32,661 nt of DNA from Accumulibacter sp. GTDB lineage: Bacteria; Pseudomonadota; Gammaproteobacteria; Burkholderiales; Rhodocyclaceae. Positions 16,599-27,000 of the stretch are shown here, in pieces. A program made the position numbers and the translations under genes. The number at the start of each line of letters is the position of its first letter. Position 1 is the first letter of the stretch. The stretch is from contig JAITNL010000220.1 in assembly GCA_031290495.1 (NCBI GenBank), positions 1 through 32,661 on the forward strand, written 5' to 3'. Under the pieces are notes generated by a model. The model saw only the letters and a program-made list of their open reading frames with translations, was not told where the DNA came from and ran no database searches.

Positions 16599-16747
16599 AT
16601 ACCCATCCAATTCACCCTGTTCCAGCGTCGATTGTGCAATCGCGACGGGTAACTTTTGCCGTCGTTGGCAGTTATCCGGAATTTCCGGATAACTGCCAAC
16701 GCGTCGGGTTTCACGCTGGACATGATATTTATCGGTTGCTGGCTCAT
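16595..16747 (-). CDS. Mini-ORF B, 50 aa, RhuM-fragment-like
   Basis: MSQQPINIMSSVKPDALAVIRKFRITANDGKSYPSRLHNRRWNRVNWMGI*; its ATG overlaps the NRPS TGA and its TGA overlaps the mini-ORF A ATG. Confidence 0.4.
   Translation of the reverse strand: MSQQPINIMSSVKPDALAVIRKFRITANDGKSYPSRLHNRRWNRVNWMGI
16663..16701. promoter_or_regulatory. 39-bp perfect palindrome (19-bp arms, 1-nt centre)
   Basis: cgttggcagttatccggaa-t-ttccggataactgccaacg. Confidence 0.6.
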
Positions 16748-18045
16748 ATATTTCCCAATTCAGCGTGTTCCAGCGCCGCGATCATGCCTTGCAGGAGCGC
16801 TTCGATGAGCGAAGGCGCAAATTCCGCCGGGTGCCAGTCGAGGGTAAGGTGAAACTGTTCATCCTGAATGTGGGCGGTCAGGGCGAGCGGGGTGTCCTGC
16901 GGGAAATCGTCGCCCACGTCCAGCGGCGATCCGAGGCTTTCCAGGGTGAAGGGCAGAGCGGCGGCGTCGGGCGCGCCCAGCGTGGCCTCGCCGAGAAAGT
17001 TGAAGGTCAGGTCGGCGGGGATGGCGAGCGTATCGGCGTGTTCGTCCTGACGGGCGGCGGCAAGATAGCGCAGCAGTCCGTAGCCCAGCCCCTTGTTCGG
17101 CGGACTGGCGAGGCGTTGGCGCACGGCGCGCAAGGTGGCCGCGAAAGTGTCGCCCACGGCGAGGGGCAGCGGATACATGGTGGTAAACCAGCCGAGCGTC
17201 CCCACCGGCGAGACTTCGCCAAACAGTTCTTCGCGGCCATGCCCTTCGAGCAGCACCGTGCATCCGTCCTTGCCCAGGGTGTCGCGCAGTGAATGCAGAA
17301 ACGCGGCGAGCAGTACCGCGTCGAGGCCGACTCGCGCGGCGCGGCTTTGGCGAACGACGCGCTGGCTGGTCGGGCGATCCAGCTCAAGCTCGCGGCTTTC
17401 CAGTTCGCGTTTCAGACGCTTGACGCGTCCGGCGTCTTCGAGCAGCGGCGCGATGACCGGCAGCCCGCGCCAAAAATCGCGCTCACCGGCCAGCTCCGGA
17501 CTGTTGGCGTAGTCCGCCAGACGTGACGCCCAGGCGGCAAAACTGCCGCTTTCTCCGGCCAACGCGATGGGCTGCCCGGCGTCGAGCGCGTTCAGCGCGG
17601 CGGCGAAATCCTGAAGCAGTACGCGCCAGGAGACGCCATCGACGATCAGGTGGTGGAGCATGAACACGACGTGCTGAATCGTTCCCGCCGCCGTCTCTTC
17701 TTCGCCGACGACGCACCAGGCCAGCGGCGGACGTTGCGGATCGAGGTTGGCGGCGATGCTTCGCCGCGCCTGCTCCAGATGCGCGGCGGCGCAGAACTGC
17801 AAGCCGAAAAAGGCGCTGGCGCCGCGGTTTTGCGCCAGCGTCTGGATACACGGCGCGCGTCCCGAAGGGTCGGGCAAAAAGACGGCGCGCAGCATCTCGT
17901 GACGTTCCGCCAGCGCGCGCAGGGCTTGCTGATATTGCGCGGCGGGGCGCGGCTGACGCGGGGCGAGCGTGACCGACTGGAAAAAATGCGCGTGGCGCAT
18001 CGGCAGATCGAAAAACCAGCGTTGGATGGGGGTGAGCGGAATGAC
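16744..18045 (-). other. NRPS domain: epimerization (E) domain at extreme C-terminus, after the TE
   Basis: IPLTPIQRWFF, HHLIVDGVSWRVLLQDF, LLEGHGREELFGEVSPVGTLGWFTTMYPL, LGYGLLRYL, FNFLGEA. These are E-type rather than C-type core motifs. Confidence 0.9.
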
Positions 18046-21000
18046 CGTTGCCGTGACGGGGGCGCGCAGCAACGGCAGCAGCGCGTTGGCGATCTCGCTC
18101 ACGCGCGGCGCTTGCAACATGCTGAAATGACTGCCGGAAACGTAGATGTCGCGCGCGCCGCCTTGCGCCAGCGCGCTCCAGCCGAGCGGACGCGTCTCGA
18201 ACGGCAGGTAATCGGCGTAGGCCGCCTCCAGGGGACGAATACAGATCATCGCGGCGCGTCCGGCTTGCGGCAGGTAGCCGCCCCACGCCAGTAACTGGGC
18301 GCGCAGGTAGGCGGCAAGTGACGGGCTGAGCGCCGGGTTTTCCTCCGTGCAGCCCTCGTAGCGTCCCAGCGTCGACAGCACGACCTCGACCGCTTGCGCC
18401 GGGATGCCGTCGGCCAGCAGCGCTTGCCGCGCTTCGTCATCCAGCGCCTTGCCGGCGTCGTCGACCAGCAGACGGCTGCGCGTATTGAGCGCAACCACCG
18501 CGCGCGCGACGATGCCTTGCGCTTCGAGTTGGCGGGCGATTTCCCAGGCGCTCAGACCGGCCATGCACAGACCGAGCAGAACGAAGTCGCCCTGCGGAAA
18601 ACTGGCCGCCAGCGGCGCGATGTAGGGTTGCGTCATCGCGGGCAGGTCTTCTGGCAAACGCGCAGGCAACGGCGCGTCATCGTCCGCGTCATCGTCGATA
18701 CCGAGCGGCGCGAGCGCGTAAATGGGTAAATCGGCGGGCAGCGCGTCGAGCAAAGGTTTGTAGCACAGCAGCGAGCCGCCCAGACTGGGCACCAGCACCA
18801 ACGCCGTCCCCGTGCCGCGACGCAGGGGAATCAGCGGCGAGGAGGCGTCCCGCCGCGCTTCGTGATATTGCGCGAGCAGCGCGCGCAGGGTGTGCGCGCG
18901 CAGGAAATCGGTGACCGAAAAGCGCACGCCAAGCAGGGATTCAGCCGCCGCGACCAGGCGCACGGCCTTGATCGAATCGCCGCCCAGCGCGAAAAAGTCG
19001 TCGTCGAGCCGCACGGCGGGAACCTCGAGCACCGTCCGCCACACGTCGGCCAGCGCCAGTTCCAGCGCCCGCCGAGCCGGCGCGCCTTCGCCCCGCGCCG
19101 TCGGCGCACTGTCCGGCGGCGGCAGCGCCTGGTAATCCACCTTGCCGTTGCCGGTCAGCGGAATCGCGGCGAGCGTCACGATGACGTCAGGACGCATGTA
19201 GGCGGGCAGCGCGGCGGCCAGCGCGCTTTGCCACTGGACGATGGTTTCTGCCTCGGCTTCCGCAGTCTCCGCCGCCGTTTCCGGGACGATATAGGCGATC
19301 AGGCGGCGATCCGCGCCGACGGCGGCGACGGCGGCGCGCGCTCCGGGCAGGGCAAGCAGGTGCGCTTCAACCTCGGCGGCTTCCACCCGGTGTCCGCGCA
19401 CACTTAACTGCGTGTCCCGACGCCCCAGAAAATCCAGCGTACCGTCGGGGCGCATCCGGCACAGATCGCCGCTGCGGTAGCGCCGCCAATAGATGGGATT
19501 GCGGCTGGTTTCGGGCAGCAGAGGGGCGTGGGCGTTGGCGATGAAAGCCGCCGCTGTTTCCGCGTCGCGCCGCCAGTATCCACGCGCCAGACCGGGGCCG
19601 GCGATGTGCAATTCGCCAGGAACGCCGAAGGGTTGCAATCGCCCTTTTTTGTCGAGCACCATGCACCACGCGCCGGCGACGGCGCGTCCGATGGGCAGCG
19701 TTCCCGTGGATTCGCGTACCGGGTAGCAGGTGCACATGACGGTGGCCTCGGTGGGGCCGTACTCGTTGAACACGCGATAGGGGCGGGGGGCGCCGGCGTG
19801 CTGTACGTCGCCGCCGGAGGTCAGGATGCGCAGGGTGGCGGGCGCGGGCAGACGGTGAAATTCGGCCATGAAAAGCGCGGGAATATTGGCGAGGGTAATT
19901 CCGTTAAGATCGAACTCGTCCCGCGTCCGCGACGGATTCACCCGCGCCTCACCAGTGAGAACGTGGATGCCGCCGCCGACGGCGAGCAGCGGAAAAATTC
20001 CCCAGAAGGACGCGTCAAAAGCAAAGGAAAAGACATGCCCGGCGCGGTCGTTGGCGGTGACTTCATAAAAATCGCGGTGCCAGCAGGTGAAGTTGTACAG
20101 CGCCGCGTGCGTGGTCAGCACACCCTTGGGTACGCCGGTACTGCCGGAGGTGTAGGTCAGACAGGCGAGGTCTTCGGGCTGTGGCGGGGAAAACGCCGCG
20201 TCGGTGTCAACCGTGTCAGGCGCGTCAAAGCAGTCGGGGGCCGTCAGCGTCGGTCCGGCAAAATCCGGCGCGTCGGCGCGCGCGTCGACGATCAGCGCCG
20301 CCGCGCCGGAATCGTCGAGCAGGAAAGCCTGACGCGCGGCGGGCAATTCCGTGTCCACGGTGAGCCACGCCGCGCCGGCGCGGAGGATACCGAGCAAAGC
20401 GGGGATGTGCCGGGCGGAACGTTGCAGACAAATGGCGACCACCGCTCCCCGCCCGACGCCAAGACCGCGCAGGCGCGCGGCCAGCGCGGCGGCGGCGGCG
20501 TCGGCTTCGGCGTAGGTCCAGGCGCGCTGGTGATCGGTGAGCGCGACGGTCTCCGGAGCGCAGGCGGCGGCTTGGCGGAAAAGATCGACCACGGTGCGTT
20601 CGGTTTCCGTGACGGGCGCGGCAGACGTGGAAGGCGGCGGCGGCGCTGCCATCCCAGCGCGCAGGATGGTTTCTGTCTCGCCCGCGCGCAGGATGGAAAG
20701 ATCGCCGATGGCGGCCGTCGGCGCGCGCTGCATGGCGTCGAGCACGCTTTCCAGACGCGCCGACAGATCGGCGGCGAGCGCGGCTGAAATCGCGTTTTCA
20801 TCGTGCTGCAAACGCACACTGAGCGCGTCGTCAGCCGCCCGGTAATCGGCCACCAGCGCGAGGGCGTAGGGCGTCTGGTTGAAACCGGCGTCGAGGGACA
20901 GCTGCCGGGACGCGGCGGGCGCGTGATCGGGCAGGTTCTCGAAGACAAACAGCGATTGCAGCAGCGCCGCGCCGTGCGGCGTGCTTTTCAGGATTTCGGC

Positions 21001-24000
21001 GAGCGGCAGGACGGCGTGTTCTTCCAGCGCGAAGGCGTTGTCCTGCGTGGCCTTGAGCAGATCGAGCACGGTCCGCGCGTCATCACAGCGGATGCGCGCC
21101 GGAACGGTCTGCGCCAACATGCCGACGATCTCTTCCACTCCGGCAATCGGCGCGGCGCGTCCCGAGAGCACGACGCCAAAAACGGTTTCGTCCTGATCGC
21201 ACAGACGGGCGAGCAGCAACCCCCAGGCGCTTTGCAGGAGGCTGCTCATGGTCACTCCGGCGCGCTCGGCCAGAGCGCGCAGGGCACGGGTCAGGGCGGC
21301 GTCGAAGACATGATCGTGGTTGCGCGGGCGGGGGGCGTCCGCCGGGTTTCCGGCGAACGGCAAGACGGAAGGCGCGGCCTCGCGCAGCGCCTCGTTCCAC
21401 CAGCGCGCCGCCGCCTGACGGTCGGCGGTGGCCAGCCAGCGCGCGTAATCGGTGAAATCGGCGGCGGCGGTCGGCAGGGGCGCCGGGGCGAACAGGTCGC
21501 GCAGAATCAGGTTCATGCTCCAGCCGTCGAGAATGGCGTGGTGAAAGCTCACCTGAATGGCGTGCCGATTGTCGTCCAGGGTGTAGATATCCAGTGCAAA
21601 AAGCGGCCCCTGCTCCAAATCCAGCCCCGCTTCGCGCGCGCGCCGCAGGTCCTGCGCAAGGTGTCGATCCCGCGCTGGTTGTGACAGCGCGGAGAGGTTG
21701 TGATGGGCGAAGGCCAGCGCGGGTTCGGCGAGCACCACCTGCAAGGGCGCGGCGGCTCCGCGCAGCGCGAACACCGTGCGCAGGGCTTGACGGCGCGCGG
21801 CGATTTCGATCAGGCGCTGTCCCAGCGCCGCGCCGTCGACGTGTCCGCCGAGGGTGAAACTCATCTGTTCCAGATAGTGCGGCTGATCGGGGTGAAGGCG
21901 ATGCGCCGCGAGCAGTCCTTCCTGCATCGGCGTTGCGGGCAAGACCTGCTCGACATGCTTGCCAAGCGCGGCGTAACGCGCGGTGATTTCGGCCAGCGCC
22001 GGATGCGCCGCCGCCGCCGCGACAGGGACGTGAACAGGAACAGAGGCGGGGGATAAAGTGACGGCGGAGGTCGTCAGCGGTTCCAGTTCGGCGGCAACGC
22101 GGCGCAAACTCTGCAAGCGGAAAATCTGCCGGGTGGTCATCCGTAAACCCTGGGCGCGCAAGCGCGTCACCATTTGCATGGCCTTGATTGAATCGCCGCC
22201 GAGGGCGAAGAAAGACGCCTCGTCATCGACGGGCGCGTTGGCGTCCAGCGCGAGAACGTCCGTCCAGATGCCGCGCAGGAGGGCGGTCTCTCCGTTCAGC
22301 GCGGATGTTTGTGGCGGCGGCGCGTTGCGTGGAGGAGGCGCGGCGGCGATTTGCGCGGCCAGCGCGGCGCGGTCGATTTTGCCGTTGACGGTGAGCGGCA
22401 GGGCGGGAAGTATCTCAAGTCCGGCGGGCAGCATCCAGGCGGGCAGACGTTCGGCCAGCCAGTCCATCAGCGCCTTTTCCGTCACGGCGGCGCTGGAAGT
22501 CAGGGTCACGCCGACGCGCGGCAGTTTGGCCGCGCCCTGCTGGACGATTACGGCGGCGGCTTCCGCCACGGCGGGATGCGCGCGCAGCGTCTGCTCGATT
22601 TCACCGGGTTCAAAGCGTTGCCCGCGAATCTTGATTTGTCGATCCAGTCGACCGAGAAAGACGAGATTGCCATCCGGCAGACGGCGGCAGAGGTCGCCCG
22701 TTTTGTACATCCGCGCGAAATTCGCTTCGCCTTTGCCGGCAAAGGGATTGGCGATGAAACATTGCGCCGTTTTCTCCGCCAGGCCGACATAACCTTGCGC
22801 CAGTTGAATACCGGAAAGGTATAGCTCGCCCGCCACGCCAAACGGCACCAGGCGGCGGCGCGAATCGAGCACGTAGCAACGGGCGTTGGCAACCGGTTGG
22901 CCGATGGGGGGAGTCTCGGCGTCTTCCGTCACCGGCCAGAAGGTGGCGCACACGGAAAATTCGGTCGGCCCGTAACAGTTCATCAGCTTGAACGGCATTT
23001 TCCGCAGCGCTCCCGGACTGTCGCCGGCCAGCGTGACGACCCTGAGCCGCGGGAAAGTGTGCGCGGCGAGCAGGGGTTTGCCCACCATCGGCGGCAAAAA
23101 CGCGACGCTGACCCGCTCCGCGCGGAAAAATTCCGCCAGTTCCTCGCTCTCGGTACGAATTTCCGGCGGCGCCACGGCCACCGCCGCGCCACAGCCCAGC
23201 GCCGGAAAGGCTTCGTAGATGGAGGCGTCGAAAATGAACGGCGCGTAGAGACTGAACACGTCCTCGACGCCGGTCTGGTTTTCTTCCGCGAACCAGCGGC
23301 ACAGATTGGCCAGACTTTTCTGCGCGATGGCCACGCCCTTGGGCGCGCCGGTGGAACCCGAGGTGTACAGGATGTAGGCGAGGGCGTCGGGGAATGAATC
23401 GGCGGCAACTGGCGGCGGGCTGTCTTCGTCCGGCGCCGCCGTCAGCGCGTTCATCTGGAAAGCGGTGGGCGGATGGTCGCCGCCAAAGAGCGGATGCGCC
23501 GCGCCTGGCGCGTCGGTGATGACGCCGAAGGCGTGACAGTTTTCCAGCATTCCCGCCAGACGGTGGGCGGGATGATCGGCATCCAGCGGCACGAATGCCG
23601 CGCCCGCCAGCATCACGCCAAGTTCGGCGATAACGTAGTCCGCCGAGCGCGGCAGCAGGATTCCGACCGCCGCGCCCGCGGGCAATCCGGCGTGTCGCAG
23701 ACGCGCGGCGAGGGTCAGGGCGCTGGCGCGCAAGGCGGCGTAGCTATGGGCGATGCCGCCAAAACGCAGCGCGGTGGCTTCGGGGTGACTGCTGGCGGCC
23801 TGAAGAAACAGTTCGGTAAACGTGGTGTCCGGCCAGTCTCTGGCGGTGGCGTTGCAGTGTTCAAGCAGACGTAACTCTTCCGCCGGACTGAGCAGCGGCA
23901 GGTCGCCGGAGGGCGCTTCCGGGGCGGCGAGGGCGGCTTCCAGCAGGAGACGGAAATGTTCGGCCAGGCGCTCGATTTGCGCCGCGCGGTAGAGGCCGGG

Positions 24001-27000
24001 GACGTAATGGAAATTCAGGCGCAGACGCTCGCCTTCCAGACATTCCAGCGCCAGTTCCACGCCGTTCATGCCGAAACTGGCTTGCGGGGTGACGGCAAGA
24101 CCGGCGCGACATTCGAGCGGCGGCTGGTTTTCCATGACGAACAGGGAGCGTCCGAAATCCGCGCCGACCAGTCGGCGAATGTCAGCGCCTGAACACGCGT
24201 CACGCGCCAGCGCGTCGAGCAGGGCGTCCTGCGTCGCCGCCGCCAGATCGGCAAAAGCGCTGTGCGGCGGGCAGCGCAAACGTATTGGCAGCACGGCGAT
24301 GCAGGGGCCGACCAGTTGTGTTTCCTGCTGCCCCGAACGCCCGGAGGAAAGCGCGGCAAAAACCAAATCTTCCCGGTCGTTGTAACGCGCCAGCAGCAGT
24401 CCCCAGACCGTCATCAGGACGGCGTTGTGGGTGAGGCCGCGCGCGCGGGCGAAATTCGTCAGCCGGGTGTGGGTGCAGCGATCCAGCATCGAGGAATACG
24501 CGATTTGCGCGCCGCCGCCCTCGGCGTTTGCCGGAACGTCCGCCGGAACGAAGCGCGGCGCGTCGTTGGCGCCGTCCAGCGCCACGCGCCACGCGTCGGG
24601 ATTTTGGCGCTGGTCTTGCAGTTGCAGACGCTCGATATGGCGGCTGAATCCGGGGGCCGGCGAGAGCGGCAATTCGGCGGCGAACAGCTCTTGCAGCAGG
24701 ATGCCGAGACTCCAGCCGTCGATGACGATGTGTTGCCATTGCAACGCCATGTGAAAGGCCGATGGCCCAAGGCGAAACAGCAGGACGCGCAGCAGCGGGT
24801 CGCTGTCGGGACGCGGCGCGGCGCGGCGCGAGGCGGTGCAGTCGGCAGCGATCCGGGATTGTTGCGCCTCCGGCGTCAGGGCGCCGAGGTCGATGGCGCG
24901 GAAATCCCCCGGTTTGTGGCGCAGCACGACCTGACAGGGCGTCGCCACGCCGTCGGCGGCAATGACCAGACGCAATGCTTCGTGGCGGGAGACGAGTTGG
25001 TGAAAACGGTTTTCAAGCGCGTCGGGGTCGAGTTCGCCCTGAATGTCAGCCCGGTTTTCGATGAAGTAGAGGGCGTCCCGGTCATCGTCCCCGTTGTGTC
25101 GCATGTCGAACAACATGCCGGCCTGCATCGGGGTGAGCGGCAGAATGCGCTCGACGCCTTCCCTGGCGTAACGCTTGCGAATGAAACGCTCGTCGGCTTC
25201 GGGAATCGGCGCGGCGGGCGCGGTTGGCGCGGCGGGCGATGGCGTGACCGCGCGCAACAGGCGGGCGAGAGCGCGCGCGGTGCGGGCGCGGAACACTTCT
25301 TTCAGTTCGAGACTGCAGCCGTGACGATCCAGCGCGGCGATCAGCATCATCGCCCGAATCGAGTCGCCGCCCAGATCGAAGAAGTCACTCTCGGCATGAA
25401 CGTCGTCGCGCGCCAGCACTTCGCGCAGCATCCGGATCAGCAGACGTTCCCCGGAAGTTTCATCGGCGGCGTCAAGGACGGCGGTGGACGCGATTTCCGC
25501 TGGTGGCTCGGGCAGCGCCGCGAAGTCGATTTTGCCATTGACGGTGAGCGGCAAGGCGTCGACCGGAATCAGGCGCGTTGGCACCATGTAGGCGGGCAGC
25601 CAGCGCGCGGCTTCATCCAGAATGTCCTGCGCTGACGCCGTGTTCTTCTCCCGCGGCGTGACGACGCCCCAGGCCAGCAGACGGGGATGGCCGTTTCGAT
25701 CGGGACGCGCGCCGACCGCGCACGCGCTCAGGCCGGGGTGCCGCAGCAACGCTCTTTCCACTTCGCCAGCTTCCAGACGATAGCCGCGAATTTTGAGCTG
25801 GCTGTCTTCACGCCCGAGAAAATCGATTTCGCCGCCGGGCAGCAGACGGCAGAGATCGCCGGTTTTGTAAAGACGCCCATGTGAGTCTGACCCGAAAGTA
25901 TCCGGGATGAATTTTTCCCGGTTCAGTTCGTCGTGCCCCAGATAGCCGATGGCGACCTGCGGGCCGCCGACGCACAGCTCGCCCGTGAAGCCAAGGGGCT
26001 GCGGATGGCCGTGGGCGTCGAGGATATAGCAGGGCGTGTTGTCCACGGGTTTACCGATAGTGACCGGTTCGCCGGGATAAAAGCCGTGGCTGGTGGCGGT
26101 GATGGTGGCTTCCGTCGGCCCGTAGTTGTTGAACAGCCGCAGACGACGGTTTTCTTCGCGTACCGCGTCCGGCGCGAACACGTCGCCCCCGGCGGTCAGC
26201 GACGCCAGCGTATCCAGCGGATATTGTTCAAGCATCGACGTGGCCAACCGGGGCGGCAGCCAGAGATCGGTAATTCCTTCCGTCACAACGTAAGCGTGCA
26301 GCTTTGCAGGATTGTGGCGCAGCGCGTCGGTCAACACATGCAGCTGCCCGCCGCCGCTCAGACAGGGCAAGCTCTCCCAGATGGAAACGTCGAAGGCGTG
26401 CGCGGCGAAATGAGTGATTTTCGAGTTCGGCCCGATACGGTACTGGCGGCGGCTCCAGCGCGCCTGATTGGCGAGCGCGCGGCGGGAGATGAGCACGCCT
26501 TTCGGGGTGCCGGTGGTGCCGGAGGTATAAATGAGGTAGGCCGGGCTTTCCGGATCGATTTCCGTCAGGGGGGCGACGGATTCCGCGTCAGGGCGGGTTT
26601 CCCGCGCGCTGTCCACATCCAGAAACGGCAGACCGCGCGGCGCGCGCGAGGCGAAGGCGGCCTGGCTCAACAGCGCGAAAGGGCGGGCGTCGGCCAGATA
26701 AAAGGCGAGGCGCTCATCCGGCGTTTCGGTGTCCAGCGGCAAAAAGGCGACGCCGGCCTTGAGCGCGGCCAGGCATGACAGGGCAAATCCGGTTCCGCGT
26801 TCCAGCAGGATGGCGGCGACGGCGGGCGAGTTGCTGGAGCGGCTGGTTTCCTTGTCGGCCTTGGCGCGACACGCGAGCAATTTTGCCGCCAGCGCGTCGC
26901 TTTGGCGGTCGAGTTCCGCGTAAGAGAGGCGAACGTCGTTGCATACCAGCGCCGTATGCGTACCTTGCGCGGCGGCTTGCGCGCGGAACAGCGGAACGAT

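Larger units (their letters stand above)
16442..16739 (-). repeat. Two tandem 149-bp repeats, rhuM-related, with palindromic cores
   Basis: Unit boundaries tggctcatata at 16442, 16591 and 16740 are exactly 149 bp apart. Palindromes are centred at 16533 and 16682. A third partial match continues into the NRPS 3' end (16740-16775). Confidence 0.92.

Noticed and set aside
16442-16775. CRISPR-like array
   Set aside because: Only two direct units of 149 bp with coding-like content and no short repeat/spacer pattern; no CRISPR array was seen anywhere in the window.
16507-16852. Plus-strand small ORFs 16507-16692 and 16634-16852
   Set aside because: Produced by the palindromic repeats and the NRPS antisense strand; the minus-strand mini-ORFs have the better stop-start context, though even those are only weakly supported as proteins.
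18065-18840. Possibility that the TE-like domain is a terminal reductase or a stand-alone repair TE
   Set aside because: No Rossmann or reductase motif is present, and the sequence is continuous with T4 and the E domain in one frame with a typical TE layout.
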